Part shown: in pieces, positions 1 to 5,702 of the stretch
Layout of the letters: every line of letters starts with the position of its first letter
Position numbering within the stretch: the first letter of the stretch is position 1
From: Deltaproteobacteria bacterium
GTDB lineage: Bacteria; Desulfobacterota; Desulfobulbia; Desulfobulbales; BM004
Direction of reading: 5' to 3'
DNA length: 7,151 bases
Assembly: GCA_019312685.1 (NCBI GenBank)
Contig: JAFDCR010000131.1
Span: 1-7,151 of the forward strand
Program-made: the position numbers and the translations under genes
The notes under the pieces: generated by a model
The model's database searches: none
What the model saw: only the letters and a program-made list of their open reading frames with translations
What the model was told of the DNA's origin: nothing

Positions 1-851
1 ACAGGTACATCCCCAACTTTTCTTGTGCTGAAATATGGTCGCTGTTTATCAGGAAAAAGTGGCGATGTGCATGCTATACAGGGAAAACCTCCTCTGGTGC
101 AACTTCCCGTGCGGCCCAGCCAAAGTCTTTCATTACAATCAGACTCACACAGGGTTCCTTTGCAACCGAGAAATTCAAACAGGCATCCCTGCTGGGAATA
201 ACGGATTGCTGAGGCCTTGAATTCATAATATTCATTTCTGGGACAGCCATGATGGGCCAGCTTGCTGAAGAAAACCCTAGGCCGATGAAATTCATCAAGG
301 TCATCCATGCGGAGCCAGCCTTTAAGGATTGCTGTCATGGTTTCAACGATCCAGTCCGGATGCGACGGGCAGCCGGGTACGTTAACTACCGGCAGTCCTT
401 TTTTCGAAATAAATTCACTTCCAAGCAGCCCACCCTTCTGGTTATGAAGAAATTGCAGTCCGCTCATCTCGTTGACATTTTCATGACCGGTAACAACTCC
501 CCCAAAGGCGGCACAGGTGCCAACAGACATTACCATTTCAGCATGTTTACAGAAATCAGCCAGCCAGTCACGGAATGGCCGGCCATGGAACATGAAAAAT
601 TTTCCTGAATTGTCTGGACCGTTAGGGATTGCGCCCTCTAAAACAAGAATATCCAGTTTCGTTTTGCCTGACAGGATATCTTCAAATATCTTCAGAACAT
701 CATCACCCTGTTCTCTGCTGAGAAATGGGTGCCAGAGCAAATTGATGTTCAGTACCCCGAAGGAGGAAAGTGCAGAGGGCTGCTCGGAATTGAGGAAGGA
801 GATGGTATCCCCACCACAGCTAGCTCCCTGCAGCCATAAAAGATTATGCAT
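1..851 (-). CDS. [NiFe] hydrogenase small subunit, cytoplasmic uptake type (3' end cut by window edge)
   Basis: Electron-transfer subunit of an [NiFe] hydrogenase; it carries three Fe-S clusters and passes electrons from the catalytic large subunit, which is not in the window. The frame is open for 283 codons to the left edge. Visible marks, numbered from the chosen Met: N-terminal LLWLQGASCGGDT (C12), VGTCAAFGG (C113), VPGCPSHPDW (C161), HHGCPRN (H200, C203), then C223, C230, C239, C258 and C261, the distal and medial cluster ligands. There is no Tat signal peptide: the protein starts directly at the flavodoxin-like fold, as in HupS-like group 2 and group 1h enzymes, so a cytoplasmic place is inferred. 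I chose ATG 849-851 because GGAGG lies 5 nt before it; an ATG four codons upstream (861-863) has no good ribosome site. Oddity: where many small subunits have C-x2-C for the proximal cluster, this one has C12-x2-D15. Exact group cannot be settled without the large subunit. Confidence 0.95.
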   Translation of the reverse strand, partial: MHNLLWLQGASCGGDTISFLNSEQPSALSSFGVLNINLLWHPFLSREQGDDVLKIFEDILSGKTKLDILVLEGAIPNGPDNSGKFFMFHGRPFRDWLADFCKHAEMVMSVGTCAAFGGVVTGHENVNEMSGLQFLHNQKGGLLGSEFISKKGLPVVNVPGCPSHPDWIVETMTAILKGWLRMDDLDEFHRPRVFFSKLAHHGCPRNEYYEFKASAIRYSQQGCLFEFLGCKGTLCESDCNERLWLGRTGSCTRGGFPCIACTSPLFPDKQRPYFSTRKVGDVP

Positions 852-899
852 ATGAGCCTCCATGGTTGAAGGGAGAAGAATGTTATTGATGAAGTTATA

Positions 900-928
900 T
901 ATTTACCATAGAAGGGAAATGCTTACAA
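900..928 (-). promoter_or_regulatory. Possible promoter of the hydrogenase gene
   Basis: On the minus strand TTGTAA (923-928) is followed after 17 nt by TAAATA (900-905), about 50 nt before the chosen hydrogenase start. The -35 box is fair and the -10 box poor. The 217-bp gap behind FBPase (852-1068) has no open reading frame of its own and no clear terminator, so both a private promoter and read-through from FBPase are possible. Confidence 0.3.
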
Positions 929-1068
929 TTTTTATTATTGCGCCGGTTTGAGTGCCGGAAATAAGGATATATCTGGTGAATACGATCACATTTTCATAAG
1001 GTGCGATGCAAGTCCGAGTGGCATGGAAACAAGCAGCCCACGGGAAGCTAAAAGTTGAATTTATTCTG

Positions 1069-2115
1069 TTATTGTTTGTCCTGCAGGATTTCCGTGGCTT
1101 TCTCCACGTCGGCCTTGCAGCCGATAAAAAGAGGAACCCGTTCATGCAACTCTGACGCTTTGATATCAAGAATGCGCTGCCTGCCGTCGGTTGCGGCGCC
1201 ACCGGCCTGCTCGACTAAAAATGCCAGCGGGGCAGCCTCACACAATAACCTGAGTTTGCCGTGCGGCTTGTGAGGGTCCTGCCTGTCAGCCGGATACATA
1301 TATATGCCGCCAAAGAGGAGGTTTCGATGGAAGTCAGCGACAAGTGCGCCGATATACCTTGCGGTATACGGTTTTCCGCGGTCGTTTTTCGAAGACTTGA
1401 AATAATCAACCACGGTTTTGGTCCGGTTATCCCAGTACTCGGTATAGGCCTCATTGACAGAATAAATTTTCCCCCGATCCGGCATGGTTATGTTCCGGTG
1501 CGAGAGAAGAAATTCTCCAACCGACGGATCAAGGGTAAAGCCGTGGACGCCGTTGCCGGCGGTGTATACCAGCATGGTGCTGGAACCATAAAGAAAATAG
1601 CCGGCAGCCACCTGTTCGTATCCGTAGCGCAGAAAGTTGTCCAGACTGCCGCATCCGGTTCGCTCAACTCTTCTATGGATTGAAAAGATAGTTCCTATAC
1701 TTGCATTGGCATCGACATTGGCAGAGCCGTCAAGGGGATCGAAGGCAAGGACATAATTTCCCTTGGGCATATTATCCGGTATTTCAATCACATCAGCATT
1801 CTCTTCTGAAGCCATGGCGCACAGCAGGCCCGAGCGCTGCATTCTCCAGATAAGGGCCTGGTTGGCGAATTCATCCAGTTTGAGAACCTTTTCGCCCTGG
1901 ACGTTTATGTCGCCGGTCGCCCCCAAAAGATCAGCCAGGCCCGCCTTGTTTACCTCCCTGGAGATAAGCTTGGCGCTGATAATCAGTTCGCTGAGCAGAC
2001 GGGTAAATTGGCCTGTTGCCGCCGGGCATTCATCTTCGCAAAGAAGCAGATGTTCTGTAATGGTAATGCCAAGCCTGTAACTTTGGTTGTCGGTTGAAGA
2101 GTTGTTTTTTTTCAT
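1069..2115 (-). CDS. fbp: Class I fructose-1,6-bisphosphatase
   Basis: Hydrolyses fructose 1,6-bisphosphate to fructose 6-phosphate and phosphate in the cytoplasm, the committed step of gluconeogenesis and also a step of pentose-phosphate cycles. The 348-residue length suits class I. The metal site shows SEEN (E104, E105) and FDPLDGSAN at 125-133 (D126, D129). YIGALVADFHRN at 254-265 and GKLRLLCEAAP at 286-296 are the substrate-site and C-terminal signatures; the usual Tyr of the latter (LLYE) is Cys292 here. Other cysteines are C26, C30, C99, C155 and C333; C26 and C30 lie close together in the N-terminal part, but whether they matter for redox control is unknown. The start ATG has only a weak ribosome site (AAAGG about 11 nt upstream, partly inside a small AACC/GGTT hairpin). 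A strong promoter lies about 58 nt upstream. The hydrogenase gene lies downstream on the same strand. Confidence 0.97.
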   Translation of the reverse strand: MKKNNSSTDNQSYRLGITITEHLLLCEDECPAATGQFTRLLSELIISAKLISREVNKAGLADLLGATGDINVQGEKVLKLDEFANQALIWRMQRSGLLCAMASEENADVIEIPDNMPKGNYVLAFDPLDGSANVDANASIGTIFSIHRRVERTGCGSLDNFLRYGYEQVAAGYFLYGSSTMLVYTAGNGVHGFTLDPSVGEFLLSHRNITMPDRGKIYSVNEAYTEYWDNRTKTVVDYFKSSKNDRGKPYTARYIGALVADFHRNLLFGGIYMYPADRQDPHKPHGKLRLLCEAAPLAFLVEQAGGAATDGRQRILDIKASELHERVPLFIGCKADVEKATEILQDKQ

Positions 2116-2172
2116 GAGCAGTTAAACCTTTTGGTTGAAGCGGATAGATAGATTTATTGGGAATTTTAATTA

Positions 2173-2201
2173 ATTCTAATGAGCTGCAGATGCTCTGTCA
2201 A
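2173..2201 (-). promoter_or_regulatory. Sigma-70 type promoter of fbp
   Basis: On the minus strand a perfect TTGACA (2196-2201) is followed after exactly 17 nt by TAGAAT (2173-2178), a five-of-six match to TATAAT. Transcription would start near 2166, giving an untranslated leader of about 50 nt before the fbp ATG at 2115. This is the best promoter in the window and shows that fbp need not depend on the gene pair upstream. Confidence 0.75.
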
Positions 2202-2256
2202 TATTATGCGTCCAAGATGTGCAGATACCAACCGGAGCAAAAAATTATAAATTTTT

Positions 2257-2288
2257 AATTTTCAGTTTTAAATTCAAAACTCAAAATT
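2257..2288. repeat. AT-rich inverted repeat upstream of fbp promoter
   Basis: Two 13-nt arms, AATTTTCAGTTTT (2257-2269) and AAAACTCAAAATT (2276-2288), are inverted copies with one mismatch and a 6-nt loop. The surrounding stretch 2240-2292 is almost pure A/T. It lies between the terminator-like hairpin behind the Mth938 gene and the fbp promoter. It could be a weak bidirectional terminator, an upstream promoter element, a protein site, or a copy of a small intergenic repeat; nothing in the window decides. Confidence 0.6.
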
Positions 2289-2310
2289 GAATAATCATCT
2301 GTGGTTAAAC

Positions 2311-2414
2311 AAAAAAGGGCATAACATTTTGGCAAGACCGGCTGAAAGTTCCCAGCTGGTCGCTTACCTGCAGGGAGGAGTGGGGCAGCCGGTCTCCTGA
2401 AACTCTCTTATGCC
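2311..2414 (-). terminator. Extended three-tier hairpin with T-run (terminator or structured RNA)
   Basis: On the minus strand this begins 9 nt after the Mth938 stop codon. Three nested stems are seen: outer GGCATAA/TTATGCC (2408-2414 with 2318-2324, 7 bp perfect), middle AGACCGGCTG/CAGCCGGTCT (2386-2395 with 2335-2344, 10 bp perfect), inner CCCTGCAGGT/ACCAGCTGGG (2366-2375 with 2351-2360, 8 of 10 pairs) closing a 5-nt loop. Internal loops of 12/10 and 10/6 nt separate them. One nt after the outer stem comes TTTTTT (2311-2316). The T-run gives the orientation and fits Rho-independent termination of the two-gene unit. At about 97 nt it is far larger than a normal terminator, so a stable 3' RNA or processed small RNA is possible. 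Confidence 0.65.
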
Positions 2415-2423
2415 GGGAGTAAT

Positions 2424-2771
2424 CTAACAGGTTAAGTGAAAGCATCCCCCGATTTTACTGCTGCCTGACATCCGATTGTAGGTTGCAACAGCCTGGGAAC
2501 TTTTCTGGGCAATAAGTTCTATCCGGCGGTTCTTGAGATATTTCTTTAAGTCAGCCGAAATCCGCATGACACCCATGGCGCCGGTGCCGCAGATAATAAT
2601 ATCAGGTACTGTTGCTATCAACTCAGTAATATCTTCGACAACGAGATAATGTCCCTGTCTGCGCCACCAGGGACTTAATATGCTGCCGTCAGGATAGATA
2701 ATCACATCTTTGGTGTATGTGTTTCCGTCTATTACCATCTGACCGAAACCGTATGATTCAATAATGTTCAT
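2424..2771 (-). CDS. Mth938 domain-containing protein (DUF498 / AAMDC-NDUFAF3-like)
   Basis: A small soluble protein of 115 residues whose length and motifs fit the Mth938-like family, to which the eukaryotic complex I assembly factor NDUFAF3 and AAMDC also belong. Its biochemical role in bacteria is not known. Family marks: FGQMVIDG at 9-16, KDVIIYPDG near 21-29, WWRRQGH at 35-41, CGTGAMGVM at 61-69, YN at 98-99 and the C-terminal HLTC (112-115). The ATG lies 3 bp after the stop of the PPOX-like gene, so the two are surely co-transcribed and perhaps translationally coupled; AAGG lies only 1 nt before the ATG, too close to be an ideal ribosome site. The large hairpin follows directly downstream. 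Confidence 0.92.
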   Translation of the reverse strand: MNIIESYGFGQMVIDGNTYTKDVIIYPDGSILSPWWRRQGHYLVVEDITELIATVPDIIICGTGAMGVMRISADLKKYLKNRRIELIAQKSSQAVATYNRMSGSSKIGGCFHLTC

Positions 2772-2774
2772 GCC

Positions 2775-3212
2775 TTAATATTCCACTCTGTCCCGGTGTC
2801 CGAATTCTAGCGTATTATCAAGGAAGTATCCAATAGCCGGTTCTATTTTAAAACAGACCAGATTTGGATTTGGGGGTATATTTTCAATACCCGGAAATTT
2901 CCGTGCCATAAGATCAAGAATCCTGATCCCTTCTGTTTCTATGGTGACCAGGGATGCGGTTCCTTCCATCTGGACACCCTGTATTTCCATCACATCCTCG
3001 TAATTTTCATCAACCGCATATGAGACCGCCGGGTTATGGTATATGTTTTCCGCTTTGCGGCTTTTACTGTCCGTGACAAAGTATACTGTCGCGCCTTCTG
3101 AAACATATCCCACTGTGTGTACCTGGGGTGTGCAGTTGTCTGTAACTGTTGCCAGCCTTAAATATGGATGGGTTCCAAGGTAGGCCTCGATTTTTGCTTT
3201 GATTATGTCCAT
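2775..3212 (-). CDS. Pyridoxamine 5'-phosphate oxidase-like FMN-binding split-barrel protein
   Basis: A 145-residue protein of the PPOX-like split-barrel superfamily, whose members bind FMN, F420 or haem; true PdxH activity is unlikely from its short length. Visible family features: an N-terminal helix, then the first strand LRLATVTDN (18-26) followed by P29, TVYFVTDSKSRKAENI (42-57), the strand around AVSY (62-65), IQGVQMEGTASLV (77-89) and FKIEPAIGYF (121-130). The region around FVTDSKSRK is where phosphate-binding basic residues of FMN would sit. Start ATG 3210-3212 has a good ribosome site (AAGGGG with 4 nt spacing). It is the first gene of a two-gene unit with the Mth938 protein and is divergent from the alpha/beta hydrolase. 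Substrate and cofactor cannot be told from sequence. Confidence 0.88.
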   Translation of the reverse strand: MDIIKAKIEAYLGTHPYLRLATVTDNCTPQVHTVGYVSEGATVYFVTDSKSRKAENIYHNPAVSYAVDENYEDVMEIQGVQMEGTASLVTIETEGIRILDLMARKFPGIENIPPNPNLVCFKIEPAIGYFLDNTLEFGHRDRVEY

Positions 3213-3272
3213 GTTTCCCCTTTTCGAAAGAAAAAATGGTTCAAAAGTACAGGAGTTATTTGGAAAAAAGGA

Positions 3273-3278
3273 TATAAT
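3273..3278 (+). promoter_or_regulatory. Perfect -10 box in the divergent gap, possibly shared by both directions
   Basis: TATAAT lies 103 nt before the hydrolase ATG (3381), with a second TATAAA nearby at 3282-3287. No good -35 box stands 16-18 nt upstream. Read on the minus strand, the overlapping TATTAT (3274-3279) lies 16 nt after TTGCTG and could serve the PPOX-like gene, so the two directions may use overlapping promoters. Confidence 0.4.
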
Positions 3279-3380
3279 AAGTATAAATTACCCAGCAGCA
3301 ATATTCACCAGTTTTTTCGGATGGTATTAGAGGGGAAAAGCCCGGGAACCGTAAACCGGCAAGCAGGGCGGAGAGGGATA

Positions 3381-4202
3381 ATGAAGATCATCTGGTCCAT
3401 TATAATACTGACGGGAGGTTTGTATTGCGCATTTTGTTTGTTCCTGTTCCTGATGCAGGCTAAGCTTATTTACTATCCAAACATTCCTTCACGGGAATTG
3501 ACTGCCAGCCCGAATGATATAGGTTTGGAATACGAGTCTCTCTCCATAAAGACCAGTGACCGGATTATTCTGCATGGCTGGTTTGTTCCGGCGTCTGATG
3601 AAAGAGGGGTGGTTCTCTTTTTTCATGGAAATGCGGGCAATATTTCCCACCGCCTGGATTCTCTCAAAATATTCAATAAACTGGGCCTTTCAACTCTCAT
3701 TATTGATTACCGTGGATATGGTAAAAGCCAGGGGCAACTTTCAGAACAGGGCACATATCTCGATGCTGAGGCTGCCTGGAATTATCTGACAATGGAAAAA
3801 AACATTCCCGCGCGGAAGATTGTGGTTTTCGGAAGATCCCTGGGAGCGGCTATTGCAGCAAATTGTGCCGCGAAACATACGCCGGGTGCTTTAATACTGG
3901 AATCCGCTTTTACCTCAGTACCTGATATGGCTGCCCGGTTGTATCCGATTTTTCCGGTCAGGCTTTTGAGCAGGTTTCTGTATAGCACGAAGAAAGCTCT
4001 CCTCTCTGTAAACAGTCCTGTATTGATTGTCCACAGCCCCGATGATGAGATAATCCCCTTTGAGAACGGTCAGCAACTATACCGTTCAGCCCGGGAGCCG
4101 AAAACAATGCTTGAAATCCGTGGGGGACACAATGATGGTTTTTTAATCAGTGGGGAAATGTATATTGATGGTATTAGAAATTTCTTACAATCAATCCTTT
4201 AA
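3381..4202 (+). CDS. Membrane-anchored alpha/beta hydrolase (BEM46/ABHD13-like)
   Basis: A 273-residue serine hydrolase; substrate unknown. Residues 4-25 form a hydrophobic N-terminal helix, either an uncleaved anchor or signal sequence, so the catalytic domain probably lies outside the cytoplasmic membrane. Motifs in order: LHGWFVP (64-70), FFHGNAGN oxyanion region (80-87), DYRGYGKSQG (109-118), the nucleophile elbow FGRSLGAA with S153, the acid HSPDDEIIP with D222 most likely, and the base GGHNDGF with H250. The triad is complete. I chose ATG 3381 because GAGAGGGATA directly precedes it and because the frame before it (open from 3168) overlaps the divergent gene and has no domain. It ends 18 bp before the convergent membrane protein gene, with no visible terminator between them. 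Confidence 0.93.
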   Translation: MKIIWSIIILTGGLYCAFCLFLFLMQAKLIYYPNIPSRELTASPNDIGLEYESLSIKTSDRIILHGWFVPASDERGVVLFFHGNAGNISHRLDSLKIFNKLGLSTLIIDYRGYGKSQGQLSEQGTYLDAEAAWNYLTMEKNIPARKIVVFGRSLGAAIAANCAAKHTPGALILESAFTSVPDMAARLYPIFPVRLLSRFLYSTKKALLSVNSPVLIVHSPDDEIIPFENGQQLYRSAREPKTMLEIRGGHNDGFLISGEMYIDGIRNFLQSIL

Positions 4203-4220
4203 AAGTAGGCGGGGAAAAAA

Positions 4221-4655
4221 TTAATAGTTGGTGTTCAGCTGCTTTTCGTCCTCAATTGAAGGCTTTGGCCGCGGCAAGAGGAGAACAATGAAAATAAGAG
4301 CCAAGGCGACGGGTGGGATCCAGTAAAGTAAACGAATGAGAGCAGCCGGCAGGTCGAAGGTTTTTCGGGTTTCATAAGGTCCGATCGGCTCACTGGATTT
4401 AACCGTGCCCTTAAAAGTTTTTGTATAGGCTCTTTGGAATAATGACATGCTGATATCCCTGACTTTATCATTCTGGGGCAGCAGCCGACCACCTGCAATA
4501 TACATGAGCATAAAAATATCCCTTTCTTTTTCGGCATATTCGGTAATGGTAATGCCAAAATAAGGAACCCTGGCTATGGAACCATAGAGGGAACAGTTAA
4601 AAAACACTGATGCTATAAACAGCAGTATGAAGAAAAAAAGGATAAATGATCGCAT
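4221..4655 (-). CDS. Uncharacterised protein with two membrane helices
   Basis: I do not recognise this 144-residue protein. It has a hydrophobic N-terminal segment (about 4-19) that may be a signal anchor, a middle part of roughly 85 residues rich in polar and basic residues, a second membrane segment (about 108-127) and a short tail starting PRPKP that ends in NTNY. Cys21 follows FFN, which is a poor lipobox. Hydrophobic ends around a soluble middle suggest both termini in the cytoplasm with an exposed loop, by inference. The ribosome site before ATG 4655 is weak. The gene is convergent with the hydrolase and divergent from the selenoprotein gene. Membrane character and codon composition similar to the neighbours support a real gene. 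Confidence 0.65.
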   Translation of the reverse strand: MRSFILFFFILLFIASVFFNCSLYGSIARVPYFGITITEYAEKERDIFMLMYIAGGRLLPQNDKVRDISMSLFQRAYTKTFKGTVKSSEPIGPYETRKTFDLPAALIRLLYWIPPVALALIFIVLLLPRPKPSIEDEKQLNTNY

Positions 4656-4741
4656 AAAAGGAACTTTCAGTATGTTGGGGGAATACTTAATTAAACGCCA
4701 TCCTATTTATTAATTAAAAGATTGAAAAATTAAAGATTTTT

Positions 4742-4772
4742 TTGACAAAAAAAGAAATTTTCTGCTTATAAA
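4742..4772 (+). promoter_or_regulatory. Likely promoter of the Sec-rhodanese gene
   Basis: A perfect TTGACA (4742-4747) is followed after 19 nt by TATAAA (4767-4772), with TG just upstream of the -10 region. Spacing is longer than ideal. The position, about 60 nt before the ATG at 4840, in a very AT-rich gap suits a promoter for the rhodanese gene and the transporter behind it. Confidence 0.5.
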
Positions 4773-4839
4773 GAAATGAAAAACAGCCGAAAGAAAATGT
4801 AAATTTAAATAAACAAACAAGTATGGGAGTATTTGAGCT

Positions 4840-5682
4840 ATGGGAGTTCTGGATTATTTTAAAAGTATTCCAACGATGAGTGCAGATGAGGCCCGAAAGT
4901 TTCTGGCTGGAAAAAATCCCGATGAATACAACCTGGTGGATGTCCGTCAGCCAATGGAGTATGAAGGTGATCATCTGCCGGGAGCAAACCTGATTCCTAT
5001 GGCTGAGCTGAAGGATAGAATTAAGGAAATAGATCCCGACAAGCCGACTGTTGTGTACTGAGCGGCAGGTGCACGCAGCCGGTCGGCTGCTTCATTTCTG
5101 CTTGGTACCGGATTGAAGAATGTCTACAACATGGAAGGCGGCATACGGGCCTGGAAAGGCATGGTTGCCCACGGCCCCCCTGAGTCCGGGATGGCTTATT
5201 TCTCACCGGCAGCTAATGCTGAAGAGATAGTAGGGCTTGCCTGGTCACTGGAAGAAGGATCAAGATTATTCTACCAGGGCGTTTCCGAGCATTTCTCCGA
5301 TGATCCCGAGGCCGGAAAAATGTTTGAGGGACTGGTGTCGGCAGAAAAGAACCATGAAAAGCATTTGCTGGAAACCTATGAAACGCTGACCGGGACTCAG
5401 CCTGATTTTGTCGGGCTTAGGGAAAGATTCCAGGACAGTTTAAGCGGTGCCGTCATGGAAGGTGGAATAAAGGTAAAAGAAGCGCTTGACTGGGCAAAAG
5501 ACAAAGGCGTAGCCGAAAGCCTGGAGCTGGCCATGGCCATGGAGGTCAACGCGTATGACCTGTATATTAAAATGAGCCGGGCTGTTGAAGATAAACAGGC
5601 CCAAGAGATTTTTAAGAAACTGTCCGCAGAGGAACAGGTGCATCTTGAGAAACTGGCATGGCTGCTTGAACGGCGTGTTTGA
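4840..5682 (+). CDS. Selenoprotein: rhodanese (Sec at active site) fused to ferritin-like diiron domain; in-frame TGA read through
   Basis: One frame of 280 residues plus TGA stop, broken only by TGA at codon 74. The first half is a rhodanese (sulfur or selenium transfer) domain: LVDVRQPMEYEGDHLPGA (32-49) holds the conserved Asp and the HxPGA motif, PTVVY (69-73) is the strand before the active site, then codon 74 and AAGARS (75-80) give the loop normally C-x2-G-x-RS, and YNMEGGIRAWKG (96-107) ends the fold. The TGA replaces the catalytic Cys, so selenocysteine is predicted. After a linker, residues about 126-280 form a rubrerythrin-like four-helix domain with all diiron ligands: E138, E169-x2-H172, E235, E265-x2-H268. 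Ribosome site GGGAG lies 10 nt before the ATG. The transporter gene starts 20 bp downstream. A split into two proteins would leave a rhodanese without its nucleophile and a second part starting at TTG without ribosome site. The role is unknown; sulfur or selenium handling, or peroxide defence, is inference. Confidence 0.88.
5059..5061 (+). other. In-frame TGA predicted to encode selenocysteine
   Basis: Codon 74 of the rhodanese-ferritin gene. It falls at the exact place of the persulfide-forming Cys in rhodanese, after PTVVY and before AAGARS. The same gene ends with another TGA (5680-5682) that has no similar hairpin behind it. Other genes in the window show no in-frame TGA, which speaks against general TGA reassignment. 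Confidence 0.87.
5064..5102 (+). promoter_or_regulatory. Predicted bacterial SECIS element
   Basis: Starting 3 nt after the TGA, the RNA can fold into a stem-loop inside the coding sequence. The upper stem GCAGCC (5075-5080) pairs perfectly with GGCTGC (5085-5090) around the loop GGTC (5081-5084). Below it GTG (5069-5071) pairs with CAT (5093-5095), and GGCAG (5064-5068) with CTGCT (5098-5102). The apical loop is 20-23 nt behind the TGA, inside the 16-37 nt range known for bacterial SECIS elements. Its GGU resembles the loop of E. coli fdhF that SelB recognises. Confidence 0.8.
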
Positions 5683-5702
5683 CAATTAACCGGAATTATT
5701 GA

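Noticed and set aside
249..855. Plus-strand open frames over the hydrogenase gene
   Set aside because: They are shadows of the minus-strand gene, whose protein carries all family motifs; their own translations show none.
852..863. Hydrogenase start at ATG 861-863
   Set aside because: It has no Shine-Dalgarno; its first codons contain the GGAGG that serves the ATG at 849-851, and the family's N terminus fits the shorter form.
1000..1050. Cobalamin-type riboswitch or sigma-54 promoter
   Set aside because: The plus strand has a few cobalamin-box-like bases but no gene downstream in that direction and lacks the full core. On the minus strand TGCCAC...TTGC lacks the GG and has spacing one base too long for sigma-54.
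2318..2414. tRNA, suggested by the 7-bp GGCATAA/TTATGCC end stem
   Set aside because: There is no T-arm, no anticodon arm and no D-arm; the inside is one long nested hairpin.
3168..3380. N-terminal extension of the alpha/beta hydrolase by 71 residues
   Set aside because: It overlaps the divergent PPOX-like gene and the promoter region, has no domain character, and a good ribosome site precedes ATG 3381.
4840..5061. A stand-alone 73-residue rhodanese fragment ending at TGA, with a separate 189-residue ferritin-like protein from TTG 5113
   Set aside because: The TGA is at the catalytic residue, the frame is unchanged, the region 5062-5112 encodes the conserved active-site loop, TTG 5113 lacks a ribosome site, and a SECIS-like hairpin is present.
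5059..5061. Pseudogene or sequencing error explaining the TGA
   Set aside because: All other family motifs and diiron ligands are intact with no second lesion, and a stop hitting precisely the Cys codon with a fitting hairpin is improbable by chance. It cannot be wholly excluded without homologs.
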